From positions 1-54,626 of the forward strand of contig JANYDB010000076.1 of NCBI GenBank assembly GCA_025359985.1: DNA of 54,626 nt, in the 5' to 3' direction. The notes beneath the pieces were generated by a model that was given only the letters and a program-made list of their open reading frames with translations, did no database searches and was not told the origin of the DNA. Positions 1-8,466 of this stretch are shown piece by piece; positions within the stretch are counted from its first letter, which is position 1, and each line of letters starts with the position of its first letter. Source of the DNA: Burkholderiales bacterium (GTDB lineage: Bacteria > Pseudomonadota > Gammaproteobacteria > Burkholderiales > Usitatibacteraceae). A program made the position numbers and the translations under genes.

Positions 1-236
1 TTGGAACCCCGACTATCATGGGCGTAAGTGGCACGCCAGCGGTTAACAAAATATACGCCGATGATCGACATCGCCGCCGCAATCATCACTTGCACCCAAA
101 CATCGCCGCTAAAGTAAGCAACAGCCGCCGCAGCGAGAGCGGCGACACCGATCACCAATAAATAAAATGTGCCGGTCATGAGCTCGGCCATAATCAATAC
201 AAAACCTGCGATTGCCCACATCAGATAAGCGGCCAT
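1..236 (-). CDS. NfeD-family membrane protein, C-terminus cut by window edge
   Basis: The reading frame opens at an ATG at 236-234 behind a good GGAGA-type ribosome site and stays open to base 1, giving 78 codons. The N-terminus (MAAYLMWAIAGFVLIMAEL) and the hydrophobic stretches to about residue 65 match the complete nfeD-like gene at 51524-51943 almost residue for residue, including GDVWVQVMIAAA and the VNRWRA motif after the last helix. Short NfeD proteins are inner-membrane proteins with a C-terminal OB-fold; that fold lies outside the window here. The family usually partners SPFH/stomatin proteins, so a qmcA-like gene probably lies just beyond base 1, as it does next to the right-arm copy. 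This gene is the outermost visible part of the left arm of the inverted duplication. Confidence 0.85.
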   Translation of the reverse strand, partial: MAAYLMWAIAGFVLIMAELMTGTFYLLVIGVAALAAAAVAYFSGDVWVQVMIAAAMSIIGVYFVNRWRATYAHDSRGS

Positions 237-371
237 GCCTTCTCCTTCGTTCGATTTAATTGACTGCAATAATTGTTGTTACAAGACTACCGCGAGCATA
301 TGACTATTTTGCGCACATGACATGACAGCGACTGCGCATCAAGTACGCATGAACTCCACACTAACTCCACA

Positions 372-980
372 TCAGCCGCCTAATAAATCGCGCACCCGTT
401 TAGCCTCATCAGTAGACAGGGTTTGTGCCCGCGCGCCTGCACTCAAGCGACGCCGCGAACGGCCCAGCCACCATAGCAATCCACCGCCACCCAGCAGCAA
501 TGCGAATGGCCCAAACCAGAGTAGGTAAGTTTTTAATTCAAGCGGCGGACGATACAACACAAAATCCCCATAGCGAGCGCGCAAATGGGCTTTGATTTCC
601 TCATCCGATTTACCCGATTCAGCCAGCAGCCTCACCTCGCGTCGTAAATCGCCGGCTAGTCCGGATGGCGATTCCGCCAAAGTCTGGTTTTGACAAACCA
701 GGCAACGCAATTCTTTTTCAAGCTGCTTTAATCGCGCTTCGAGTGCGGGCGACATCGGCGCCATGGGCGGGGTCGGTGCAGGGCCAGAAGGCTCGGCCAT
801 GGCCGGTAGCGGACGGCCAAGCAAGACAAGCAACCCAACCAACACCGGCGCCAGCAACACTAATCGCCAAATCGAACTCAAGCCTGGACGGGCATTTTCA
901 GGCATTTTCACCTCAAACTCCGCTCCCAGCAATGAGTTTGTCTTTTTAAATGGCGCGGTCATCGTAGTCATCGCGGTCAT
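372..980 (-). CDS. ccmH: CcmH, cytochrome c maturation thioredoxin-like protein (left copy)
   Basis: The 202-residue product carries the CcmH redox motif LRCLVCQNQ (Cys93 and Cys96), preceded by a hydrophobic signal/anchor at about 38-60 (cleavage plausible at AMA-EP) and followed by a C-terminal membrane helix at about 152-172. CcmH reduces the apocytochrome CxxCH disulfide, or resolves the mixed disulfide with CcmG, before heme ligation by CcmF. This is the short form: the TPR part is a separate gene, ccmI, at the other end of the operon. The ATG lies 1 nt after the ccmG stop, the same spacing as in the right-arm copy, which supports this start. It is the last gene of the left ccm operon, with no convincing hairpin terminator after it. 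Confidence 0.95.
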   Translation of the reverse strand: MTAMTTMTAPFKKTNSLLGAEFEVKMPENARPGLSSIWRLVLLAPVLVGLLVLLGRPLPAMAEPSGPAPTPPMAPMSPALEARLKQLEKELRCLVCQNQTLAESPSGLAGDLRREVRLLAESGKSDEEIKAHLRARYGDFVLYRPPLELKTYLLWFGPFALLLGGGGLLWWLGRSRRRLSAGARAQTLSTDEAKRVRDLLGG

Positions 981-981
981 A

Positions 982-1596
982 TCAAGGCGTCTTTTTTAAA
1001 TCACGAATCAGCGGCAATAAAGTGTCGCGCATCGCCACCGCATCCAATGGCCCGGTGTGCTTGTAGCGAATCGTCCCGGCCTGATCAATGACAAAGGTTT
1101 CAGGCGCACCATAAACACCAAAATTAATCGCCACGCGGCCATCAATATCGCTCACAGATAATTTATAAGGATCACCATATTTTGCCAGCCATGCCCGTGC
1201 ATCTTCAGGCTTGTCTTTCCAGCTCAGGCCGATAATCGGCACGATTTGCAACTGCGCTAATTCATTCAACACCGGATGCTCATAACGACACGACACACAC
1301 CATGAACCCCACACATTGAGCAGCCATACCTGGCCTTTCATATCCGCTGCCGACAAGGTTTTATCGGGCTGCTGCAATTGCGGCAGGCTGAATTCGGGCA
1401 CCGGTTTATTGATGAGCACCGAGGGTAAATCGCGCGGGTTCAGGCTCAGGCCGCGCCATAAAAACCAGACCAGCCCAAAGAAAATAATCAGCGGCAAAAA
1501 ATAGCGCCATGCGCGCACCCAGACACCGGTTGAAGCAGCAGCGGCGGTGGCGGGTTTACTGCCTTCCACGGCTTCGATGGATTTTTTCTCGTCCAT
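982..1596 (-). CDS. ccmG: CcmG/DsbE, membrane-anchored periplasmic thioredoxin (left copy)
   Basis: It has an N-terminal membrane anchor (about 33-50) followed by a thioredoxin fold with the active site GSWCVSC (Cys100, Cys103), the family glutamate-bearing context RYEHP, and the cis-proline segment YGAPETFVID. CcmG supplies reductant from CcdA/DsbD to the heme-binding cysteines of apocytochromes. I chose the ATG at 1596; a TTG one codon upstream (1599) overlaps the ccmF stop and is possible. The gene sits between ccmF and ccmH with almost no spacing, so it is translationally coupled in the operon. Confidence 0.95.
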   Translation of the reverse strand: MDEKKSIEAVEGSKPATAAAASTGVWVRAWRYFLPLIIFFGLVWFLWRGLSLNPRDLPSVLINKPVPEFSLPQLQQPDKTLSAADMKGQVWLLNVWGSWCVSCRYEHPVLNELAQLQIVPIIGLSWKDKPEDARAWLAKYGDPYKLSVSDIDGRVAINFGVYGAPETFVIDQAGTIRYKHTGPLDAVAMRDTLLPLIRDLKKTP

Positions 1597-1599
1597 CAA

Positions 1600-3630
1600 T
1601 CAATCCCCAGCAATGGGTTGTGTTGGGATGGTCGAGCCGGGCGCTGGCGTTACCACCGGTTGGATAGCCGCTGGCTGCTTAACTTTCAGCCGATAGCGCT
1701 TGTCCAAAATCGCCAGCAATCCGCCCAGCGCCATGAACAAGCAGCCAAACCATATCCAATCTATAAATGGCTTCACATAAATCCGCACGCCCCATGCACC
1801 ATCGGTAGCGCCTTCGACTGGCTCACCAAGCGAAACATAAAGATCGCGGGTAACGCCGGGATCAATAGCCGCTTCCGTCATGGTTTGACCAGAGGCAAAA
1901 TAAGTGCGTTTTTCAGGGGTCATTACCTCCACTAATTTGCCGTTTCGGCTCACCTCAAAACGACCCGTGACGGCCTGATAATTCGGCCCTGCTTTTTCGC
2001 CTAACGAAATAAATTTAAATTCATAGCCGCCTTCCTGGGCGATCGCGCCGGGCGCCATGCGTATATCACGCTCGACCTCATAACCTTTCACCATCGTCAC
2101 CCCGATCACAAACACCGCAATACCGATATGCGCGATATGCATGCCGTAAAACGAGGGACTGTTGGCGGTAATTTTTGCGGCGAAACCTAACTGCGGCGCG
2201 ATCCTTAACCGATGCATCACGGCACTCAGAGTCGACGCGATAATCCATACAGCGAGGGTGAGGCCGAGCGCAATCCAGAACGTTAATTTACCCAACATCA
2301 GCGGTATCCCGATACCAGCAACCAGCGCAATGGCTGCCGCCCATTTCAGTCGCAGCGCAAGTTCCGGCAAGGTCGCATTACGCCAGCGCGAGACCGGACC
2401 AATAGCCATTAAAAACAAGGCAGGCAACATCACAATACCAAAAATTAAATCAAAATAAGGTGGGCCAACCGAAATTTTTCCGTAACCCAATGCATCCATA
2501 AACAAGGGATACAACGTGCCGAGTGCCACCACCAACATCGCCACCACCATCAAAATATTATTTGCCAGTAAAAACGATTCACGCGAGGTCGGCGAAAAAG
2601 CGCCGGGCACTCGCGCCAGCCCCAGCTTGGATGCGCGCCATGCATAAAGCGCCAGCGATGAGCCAATCACAATCACCAGAAACCCCAAAATGAATACCCC
2701 GCGCTTAGGATCCGTCGCGAACGCATGCACGCTGGTCAGCACGCCCGAGCGGACCAGGAACGTACCGAGCAAAGATAACGAAAACGCGATGATCGCCAAC
2801 AGCACTGTCCAGCTTTTGAAAATACCGCGCTTCTCGGTGACGGCAAGCGAATGAATCAGCGCTGTACCCACCAGCCAAGGCATGAATGATGCGTTTTCAA
2901 CCGGATCCCAGAACCACCAACCGCCCCAGCCCAGCTCATAGTAGGCCCAGGCGCTACCCAAACAAATCCCGATGGTTAGAAAAATCCACGCGGCCGTTGT
3001 CCAAGGTCGCGACCAACGTGCCCAGGTGGCATCAAGCTTGCCACCCAGCAATGCCGCCACCGCGAACGCGAACGCGACCGAGAACCCCACATAGCCCATA
3101 TACAACATCGGCGGGTGAATGATCATGCCCGGATCCTGCAGTAGCGGATTTAGATCACGACCTTCAGCCACCGCCGGCAGCAAGCGATCAAACGGATTCG
3201 AGGTCATCAACATAAAGAGCAGAAATCCCACCGCAATCAAGCCCATCACCGCGAGCACCCGGGCGATAACTTCCAGCGGCAAATTTTTAGACAACAGCGA
3301 GACCGCAAATGTCCATCCCCCCAGCATCAATACCCACAGCAGTAACGAGCCTTCATGAGAGCCCCAGCTTGCCGTGATGCGATAGTGAACCGGCAATTGG
3401 GTGTTTGAATTAGCGGCCACGTTTTGCACCGAAAAATCGCTGACGATAAATGAATACACCAGGCAGGCAAATGCGAACGCAATAAATAAAAACTGCCCCT
3501 GCGCCAACGGCCGTGCGAGCGACATCAGTCGGCCATCTTGACGGAACGCACCCACCAGCGGCACCACCCCGAGCGTGATCGCCAGGCACAGTGCCAGGAT
3601 GAGAGAGAAATGACCGAGTTCAGGAATCAT
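1600..3630 (-). CDS. ccmF: CcmF, heme lyase membrane subunit (left copy)
   Basis: This 676-residue polytopic membrane protein has the CcmF tryptophan-rich WWD signature (GWGGWWFWDPVENASFMPW), the N-terminal WGSHEGSLLLW motif and the periplasmic loop HIAHIGIAVFVIGVT. CcmF takes heme from holo-CcmE and ligates it to CxxCH apocytochromes together with CcmH and CcmI. Length is typical for the family. The start region is odd: a 17-bp tandem duplication covers the start codon, so a second in-frame-looking ATG 17 nt upstream encodes only a six-residue peptide whose TGA overlaps the real ATG. The right-arm copy lacks this and has a normal AGGGG ribosome site. The start at 3630 is supported by alignment with the right copy (MxPELG). 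Confidence 0.96.
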   Translation of the reverse strand: MIPELGHFSLILALCLAITLGVVPLVGAFRQDGRLMSLARPLAQGQFLFIAFAFACLVYSFIVSDFSVQNVAANSNTQLPVHYRITASWGSHEGSLLLWVLMLGGWTFAVSLLSKNLPLEVIARVLAVMGLIAVGFLLFMLMTSNPFDRLLPAVAEGRDLNPLLQDPGMIIHPPMLYMGYVGFSVAFAFAVAALLGGKLDATWARWSRPWTTAAWIFLTIGICLGSAWAYYELGWGGWWFWDPVENASFMPWLVGTALIHSLAVTEKRGIFKSWTVLLAIIAFSLSLLGTFLVRSGVLTSVHAFATDPKRGVFILGFLVIVIGSSLALYAWRASKLGLARVPGAFSPTSRESFLLANNILMVVAMLVVALGTLYPLFMDALGYGKISVGPPYFDLIFGIVMLPALFLMAIGPVSRWRNATLPELALRLKWAAAIALVAGIGIPLMLGKLTFWIALGLTLAVWIIASTLSAVMHRLRIAPQLGFAAKITANSPSFYGMHIAHIGIAVFVIGVTMVKGYEVERDIRMAPGAIAQEGGYEFKFISLGEKAGPNYQAVTGRFEVSRNGKLVEVMTPEKRTYFASGQTMTEAAIDPGVTRDLYVSLGEPVEGATDGAWGVRIYVKPFIDWIWFGCLFMALGGLLAILDKRYRLKVKQPAAIQPVVTPAPGSTIPTQPIAGD

Positions 3631-3647
3631 GTTAATTCAGGAATCAT
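3614..3647 (-). repeat. 17-bp tandem duplication over the ccmF start codon
   Basis: On the minus strand the unit TTAACATGATTCCTGAA occurs twice in direct tandem. The downstream copy contains the true ccmF start. The upstream copy would be read as ATG plus five codons (MIPELT) and then TGA, in the ATGA overlap arrangement with the real start. The right-arm ccmF has a single copy. It looks like a slippage or recombination event after the arms separated. Confidence 0.9.
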
Positions 3648-3686
3648 GTTAAATATCCGTGGGGTTTGTTTGCGCGCTAAGGATGA

Positions 3687-3707
3687 GTGAATAGTGAATG
3701 GTGAATG
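3687..3707 (+). repeat. Three 7-bp direct repeats in the ccmE-ccmF spacer
   Basis: The unit GTGAATR is repeated three times without interruption (GTGAATA, GTGAATG, GTGAATG) in the 84-bp spacer between ccmE and ccmF. The matching right-arm spacer is only 9 bp and lacks it. No function is evident; it is likely a slippage product. Confidence 0.8.
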
Positions 3708-3714
3708 AGCGTTT

Positions 3715-4203
3715 TTAACGTTTGTCGGGCGTCTGTGTCACCACCGCTTTTTGTCCCGCAAACACCTTGCCTTCAATAGGATGCCCGGCTTTTTTGAGCG
3801 CCTCAGCAGCTTCTGGCGGCATATAATTTTCATCGTGTTTAGCCAGTACTTCAGAGGCACGAAACACCCCGTCAGCACCCACCTTGCCTTGTGCCACCAC
3901 GCCCTTACCTTCCTTGAACAAGTCGGGCAGGATGCCGGTGTAGCTGACAGGAATCGTCTGCACGGTATCGGTCACCGCAAACTTGACCGTCAAGCCATCA
4001 GGCTGGCGTTGAAGGCTGCCCGCCGTCACCAAACCGCCCAGCCGAAACACACGATCCTGCGGCGCTTTGTGCTGGGCAACCTCGCTCGGCGTAAAGAAAA
4101 ACACCAGATTGGAATTGAACGCGCGCAACACCAGCGTAACCGCCACGGCGATGACCAATAACCCAATCGCAATCCACATAAACCGCTTGTAACGTGCTTT
4201 CAT
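3715..4203 (-). CDS. ccmE: CcmE, periplasmic heme chaperone (left copy)
   Basis: The 162-residue protein has one N-terminal membrane anchor (about 8-27), the OB-fold core, and the covalent heme-binding motif AKHDENY with His123 and Tyr127. CcmE receives heme from the CcmABCD complex and passes it to CcmF. Hand alignment with the right copy gives 103 identical residues in the first 130, with all changes outside the heme-binding segment. It lies downstream of ccmD and 84 bp upstream of ccmF, an unusually wide gap for this operon, filled partly by short repeats. Confidence 0.96.
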   Translation of the reverse strand: MKARYKRFMWIAIGLLVIAVAVTLVLRAFNSNLVFFFTPSEVAQHKAPQDRVFRLGGLVTAGSLQRQPDGLTVKFAVTDTVQTIPVSYTGILPDLFKEGKGVVAQGKVGADGVFRASEVLAKHDENYMPPEAAEALKKAGHPIEGKVFAGQKAVVTQTPDKR

Positions 4204-4233
4204 TATTTCACTCTGCTTTCATACTGCTTTAGC

Positions 4234-4407
4234 TTATCTGTCATTAACTTGCCGATCAACGCGGCTGTCATTTATTTGATGCCGAATGCGCAATGTACGC
4301 AACCGCAGCAAGGTGATCTCAACTACGATCGCCAACGCCACCGCGCCAAATGAGCCCCAAACAAACATGGCCCGCCCGTCCATCGAAAAAAAATCGTTCC
4401 AGCTCAT
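4234..4407 (-). CDS. ccmD: CcmD, small membrane subunit of the heme-handling complex (left copy)
   Basis: This 57-residue gene sits exactly where ccmD is expected, 10 nt after the ccmC stop and before ccmE. It begins MSWNDFFSMDGRAMFVWGS, followed by a single hydrophobic helix (about 15-33) and a basic, then polar tail, as CcmD proteins do. The FFSMxGR and VWxSFGAVALA segments also occur in the right copy. CcmD stabilises and helps release holo-CcmE from the CcmABC transporter. The C-terminal tail (RHQINDSRVDRQVNDR) differs completely from the right copy, which fits the variable tail of this family. Confidence 0.88.
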   Translation of the reverse strand: MSWNDFFSMDGRAMFVWGSFGAVALAIVVEITLLRLRTLRIRHQINDSRVDRQVNDR

Positions 4408-4417
4408 ATGCGCACTT

Positions 4418-5179
4418 TCATCGCGTGAGTTGCCGCTTGTCTTGCGTGTTCAGCGTGTTCAGCCAGTTGGCTGCACCGCCATTTTCAAGTTCACGTTCAA
4501 TGATGATGGCGCGGACTCTCGCCAGCGCAACTGCAATCGCATACATCCAACAGGCCAGCGCCATCACCAGCATACCGAGCGCCATCATCGACGCCATCTT
4601 CGAGCCGGACGTAACCGATACCGACGCACCCTGATGCAGCGTGTTCCACCATTTAACCGAGAAATAAATAATCGGCACATTCACCGAACCCACAATAACC
4701 AGCAAAGCGCCCGCTTTATCGGCGCGTTTTTTATCCTCGATTGCATGCGTGAGTGCAATATAGCCAACATATAAAAATAACAAAATCAGAGTTGAGGTCA
4801 TGCGCGCATCCCACACCCAATAAGCACCCCAGGTGGGCTTGCCCCATAGCGCACCCGTCCATAATGCGAGCACCGTAAACATCGCGCCAGTCGGCGCCAA
4901 AGCCTCCATCATCATCGATGAAAGCCGCGCATTAAAACTCAGCGCCATCACACCATAAGCGGCCATCACCAGGTAAATAATCATTGCCATCCATGCCGTC
5001 GGGACGTGAATAAAAATAATCCGGTAAACCTCGCCCTGCTGAAAATCCGGCGGCGCCAGATACAAGCCTAAATACAAACCCACCGCGGCTAGCATCGCCG
5101 CCAGCACCGCAAACCACGGTATCAACCTGCCGGCAAGCGGATAAAAAGTTGCGGGCGAAGCGTACTTGTAAATATTCAT
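4418..5179 (-). CDS. ccmC: CcmC, heme-handling membrane protein (left copy)
   Basis: The 253-residue protein has six predicted membrane helices and the tryptophan-rich WWD segment WGAYWVWDARMTS, plus conserved periplasmic histidines at HVPTAW and near WWNTLHQGASV. CcmC presents heme to CcmE and is the essential core of CcmABCD. The ATG at 5179 gives MNIYKYASPATFYPLAG, shared with the right copy. It lies 39 nt after ccmB; the right-arm spacing is only 6 nt. Confidence 0.96.
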   Translation of the reverse strand: MNIYKYASPATFYPLAGRLIPWFAVLAAMLAAVGLYLGLYLAPPDFQQGEVYRIIFIHVPTAWMAMIIYLVMAAYGVMALSFNARLSSMMMEALAPTGAMFTVLALWTGALWGKPTWGAYWVWDARMTSTLILLFLYVGYIALTHAIEDKKRADKAGALLVIVGSVNVPIIYFSVKWWNTLHQGASVSVTSGSKMASMMALGMLVMALACWMYAIAVALARVRAIIIERELENGGAANWLNTLNTQDKRQLTR

Positions 5180-5218
5180 CGGTAAATTCTCACCATGCCC
5201 ACACTTTGTTTCATGACA

Positions 5219-5962
5219 TCAATCCAGCGAAATTTTAACAGCCGCAGCGACCGCAAACGGCGTGGTCAACCCGCCGATTAATAACCCAGCGCCCAACAGC
5301 GATAAATTGGCGCCGTAATCCAGCCCAGCTGCCACCGTCTCAACCGCACCTGCGCCGAAAATCAGCACCGGAATATAAAGCGGCAAAATCAATAGCGCCA
5401 CCAGTATCGAGCCGCCGCGCACTCCCAGCGTCAGCGCGGCTCCAATCGCGCCGAGCATCGACAGTATGGGCGTTCCCAATATAAGACTCGCCACCAACAC
5501 CCCAAGTTCACGACTATCGAGGCCAAACTGCAAGCCGAGCAAAGGCGCAATCAGCGCCAACGGCAATCCGCTTACCAGCCAATGCGCCCCCATTTTACCG
5601 GCGACCATCACCGGCAAGGGAAACGGTGAGAGCATCAATTGTTCCAACGTACCGTCCTGATAATCGCTGGCAAACAGACGCGGCAGCGTGAGCAATACCG
5701 ACAATAGCGCAGCCACCCAAACCACCCCCGGCGCAATGCGCTTCAGTAATGCAGTTTCAGGCCCTATCGCCAATGGGAACAAACTGACCACGACAACAAA
5801 AAATACCAGCGCCTGAATCACCTCTCCTTTGGAGCGAAACGCGAGCCGTGTGTCCCGCGCAATGGCGCGCATAAAGCCTTGCTCAGGAGCGACTTCTGCT
5901 TCGCCCGGATCGCCTTTTCCGCTCTGAACTGGCCCAAGAGCTACGTCTGGCGCGGACTTCAA
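5219..5962 (-). CDS. ccmB: CcmB, heme exporter permease subunit (left copy)
   Basis: A 247-residue hydrophobic protein with six membrane segments and typical CcmB sequence (RSKGEVIQALVFF, ASDYQDGTLEQLMLSP, GTPILSMLGAIGAALTLG). It pairs with CcmA to release holo-CcmE from CcmC. The first 30 residues are a polar extension absent from typical CcmB proteins of about 220 residues; the homologous core starts at the internal Met near residue 31. The start used here overlaps ccmA by 4 nt (ATGA type), which supports it. Confidence 0.94.
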   Translation of the reverse strand: MKSAPDVALGPVQSGKGDPGEAEVAPEQGFMRAIARDTRLAFRSKGEVIQALVFFVVVVSLFPLAIGPETALLKRIAPGVVWVAALLSVLLTLPRLFASDYQDGTLEQLMLSPFPLPVMVAGKMGAHWLVSGLPLALIAPLLGLQFGLDSRELGVLVASLILGTPILSMLGAIGAALTLGVRGGSILVALLILPLYIPVLIFGAGAVETVAAGLDYGANLSLLGAGLLIGGLTTPFAVAAAVKISLD

Positions 5963-6627
5963 GCCGACGCCCGCAACTTAAGCTCACTTGACGTGCCCTG
6001 CAATGGCATCGTTAAATGGCTGGCGATACACGCCATGCCGCCACCTGCCAGATGCCGATTCACGATCCCCGCAAACAACTCAACGCCTTCCGCATCAAGC
6101 GCATTGGTAGGCTCATCCAGCAGCCAAAATGGCTTATCGACCAGCATCAGCCGCGCTAGACCGATACGGCGTTTCTGGCCTTGCGATAGTTTACGTGCCA
6201 GCAAATGACGCTGCGACAACAAGCCCACCCGATCTAGGGCGTGCAAGATTGTTGCTGGACTCAAAGCCGCGCTGGCCACACCATCAATGCGCAACGCATC
6301 CTGCAAGTTTTCAAGCGCGCTCAACTCGTCTTTGATGGCGTTGGCATGCGCAACATAGAACAGCAAACGTCGTGAGGTGATCGCCAGCGGCTTGAGGCAT
6401 TGTTGATTCCAGAATAGCGCGCCCGCGTCTGGCGTCGTAAAGCCGGCCAGCACCCGCAACAAGCTGGTCTTGCCGCTGCCATTGGCACCGCGCAGAATGA
6501 GCGCTTCGCCGCGCCGCAGCTGAAACGACAGATCCTTGAACAGACCGCGCGGGCCGCGACTAAGCGATAAACCTTCAGCACGAAATTCATCCGCGCCCAG
6601 GTCACGAGCTACTGCGGAAGATGCCAA
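5959..6627 (-). CDS. ccmA: CcmA, ATPase of the CcmABCD transporter (left copy)
   Basis: ABC ATPase of 222 residues with Walker A GANGSGKTS (about 47-55), signature LSQGQKRRIG (about 142) and Walker B WLLDEPTNALD. The start is a TTG directly abutting the ccmI stop. No nearby ATG keeps the conserved FRAEGLSLSRG beginning, so TTG initiation is likely. CcmA hydrolyses ATP to release heme-loaded CcmE from CcmC/CcmD. It overlaps ccmB. Confidence 0.95.
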   Translation of the reverse strand: MASSAVARDLGADEFRAEGLSLSRGPRGLFKDLSFQLRRGEALILRGANGSGKTSLLRVLAGFTTPDAGALFWNQQCLKPLAITSRRLLFYVAHANAIKDELSALENLQDALRIDGVASAALSPATILHALDRVGLLSQRHLLARKLSQGQKRRIGLARLMLVDKPFWLLDEPTNALDAEGVELFAGIVNRHLAGGGMACIASHLTMPLQGTSSELKLRASA

Positions 6628-7998
6628 TTACGGCACCCAACGTGACAGGCTGATAGTTAAATTTTTTGCACCGGGCGCATTGGGCTTAACCGAGAGACTT
6701 TGCCCGCTAAAATCACCGGGCTGTAGAGTGGTATTGCCGGATTTTGAAATCCTCGCCTCGATTGTTACCTCGGCAAATGACGATAAATTCATACCCGGAG
6801 CCATCGCCATCGCGTCGGTCAGCGTAAACACATACGGCCATTTTTGCGGTGCGGGAATGCGCAAAACCGCCAGCGGCATGCGCGGTGGATTGGCACCACC
6901 CGCTGCACTGGCCGCACGCGCGAGGACAAACAAGGTATCGCCTGGCGCAATACTGGCGGCGAGTTCGGGTGTAATCGTGACGCTGCCTGATACCGCAGCA
7001 ACTGACGGTGCTGACAATGGTGGTGGGCCGTTAGTTGCCGTCCCTGCTGGTGCGGCCGCCATCTCGGCAGGTTTACCCATAACCTCGACAATAATGGCCT
7101 CCACCTCACGATAGTCGTCAGAATCTTTTGCGATTAGTGTCTTTAATTTTTGCCAATGCTTTAGCGATTCTGCCCGATTCCCCAGCCGCATTTCTGCAGT
7201 TCCTGCCAACGCGAGCACTTTGAGATTATTGCCATCCCGCTTTAAAGCTTGTTGAATCAGCTGATAAGGCTTGCCGTCAAAGCGCCCTTCCTGCGTCATC
7301 ACCAGCACATCGGCGTAATCGGCCATCAATTGGGCGTCGTTGGGTAGCAGTTTGAGTGCGCGCTCGTAAGCCTGCGCTGCCTCAGGGTAGCGACCCAGCG
7401 CGTTTTGTGAACGCGCCAGTAAAATCCAGCCTTTCGGATCACCCGGCTGATCATTCATTTTTTTCGCGAGGCTGTCCACCATGGCGAGAATTTGTTTGTC
7501 CGACAGTGGTGCCTCGGTCTTGGCGCTGGCATTGGGGTTGGGGTTGGGGTTAGCATTATCAGCCGCGCCGCCAAGAGATTTGGCGGTGGTCAACGAGTCC
7601 TTGTTTAACGTCTGCAAAGCCTGCGGTGCGCCCCATGCTAGATAACCCAGAATCGCCACCACCGGAATAAACATTGCCAAACAAATCGCGACGATCCATG
7701 AATGCTTTTCACGAGCCGCTGCAGACGCGACCTCAACTGGCCCAATCGTGGCAACCGGCACCTCTTCCAACACCCGCTGGCTTAGTTCAGCAAGCGCCAC
7801 ATCACGCTCTTCAGCCGAGATCAAACCACGCGCGACATCGTCGTCAAGCTCCTGTTTGTGTGTGCGAAAAATGGCGATATTGCTGTATTCATCCGATATT
7901 GGCACAGTCGAGGCGAGGCGAGGCCGTAGCAACGGCACGAGCACAAAAGATAGCGCAATCGCCAGCATCAGTGCTGCCGCAAGAAAAAATATAATCAC
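6628..7998 (-). CDS. ccmI: CcmI (CycH), apocytochrome chaperone with TPR domain (left copy)
   Basis: The 456-residue protein has two N-terminal membrane helices (about 2-24 and about 100-120) around a cytoplasmic loop rich in charged residues, then a periplasmic TPR region with ILLARSQNALGRYPEAAQAYERAL, then a Pro/Ala-rich C-terminal domain ending in the family-typical LTISLSRWVP. CcmI holds the C-terminus of apocytochromes for the CcmFH ligase. It is the first gene of this operon, whereas ccmI or a fused ccmH normally sits at the end. The start is GTG at 7998, conserved as GTG in the right arm. An AAYCCC-type hexamer repeat encodes an Asn-Pro run (NPNPNPN) near residue 150. Confidence 0.92.
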   Translation of the reverse strand: MIIFFLAAALMLAIALSFVLVPLLRPRLASTVPISDEYSNIAIFRTHKQELDDDVARGLISAEERDVALAELSQRVLEEVPVATIGPVEVASAAAREKHSWIVAICLAMFIPVVAILGYLAWGAPQALQTLNKDSLTTAKSLGGAADNANPNPNPNASAKTEAPLSDKQILAMVDSLAKKMNDQPGDPKGWILLARSQNALGRYPEAAQAYERALKLLPNDAQLMADYADVLVMTQEGRFDGKPYQLIQQALKRDGNNLKVLALAGTAEMRLGNRAESLKHWQKLKTLIAKDSDDYREVEAIIVEVMGKPAEMAAAPAGTATNGPPPLSAPSVAAVSGSVTITPELAASIAPGDTLFVLARAASAAGGANPPRMPLAVLRIPAPQKWPYVFTLTDAMAMAPGMNLSSFAEVTIEARISKSGNTTLQPGDFSGQSLSVKPNAPGAKNLTISLSRWVP

Positions 7999-8466
7999 AG
8001 GTTACCTAAATGACAAATTCGAAAGTATTTACCAACTATCGACTGGCGCTCATTGAAGCATTCCAAATTATAGCCTGCCACTCCCTACTGCAACATGGTG
8101 TTGTGTAGCGGTAAGGCAGCGAGCCATGAGCAATATTCAAACCTCTGGCAAATTATGACATTTTGCCATTTTCTGGCTCCCTCAATCAGGGTAGTTGAGC
8201 GCACTAAACGATTAACTGCACTGTTATTTTAAAAATTTTCTGCGCTTTTCCTATATAGTTTCCCAAACAAAATAAAAGCATCACAGCATTACTGGCAGGG
8301 CGCGCAAAATGCACAGGGGCATAGTGGGTTAGGGCTATGCGAAACGAGTAAATATCTTCCATGAAATCGAGCGGAGACGATCGCAGCATTGGTCTTTGGA
8401 TCTGCACGAAGATATGCCAGACACGATTCGCTGGTTTATGCATAAATTGGGCGCAAGAGACGAAGT
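7999..8466. promoter_or_regulatory. Divergent intergenic region between ccmI and the cytochrome b operon (left)
   Basis: This 468-bp AT-richer stretch separates two divergent operons. It holds the ccm promoter and an imperfect dyad CTCAA-N9-TTGAG at 8181-8199 of unknown meaning. A short open frame from about 8333 ends in TGA at 8468-8470, overlapping the ATG of the cytochrome b gene; it has no ATG or GTG near its beginning and I could not identify it. I could not place a promoter for the rightward operon with any certainty. No FNR-type TTGAT-N4-ATCAA palindrome is present. Confidence 0.6.
8067..8093 (-). promoter_or_regulatory. Predicted sigma70 promoter of the left ccm operon
   Basis: On the minus strand a perfect TATAAT (-10, 8072-8067) follows TTGCAG (8093-8088) with a 15-bp spacer; shifting the -35 by two bases (TGTTGC) gives 17. 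The -10 ends 69 bp before the GTG of ccmI. The right arm has the same AGGCTATAATTT string 65 bp before its ccmI start, while the surrounding non-coding DNA is not alignable by eye. That conservation is the main support. Confidence 0.6.

Noticed and set aside
8181-8199. FNR/CRP-type operator in the left divergent region
   Set aside because: CTCAA-N9-TTGAG does not fit TTGAT-N4-ATCAA or the CRP consensus, and it has no counterpart in the right arm.
8204-8443. 79-codon minus-strand frame in the left divergent region
   Set aside because: No ribosome site, no recognisable domain and no counterpart in the right arm.
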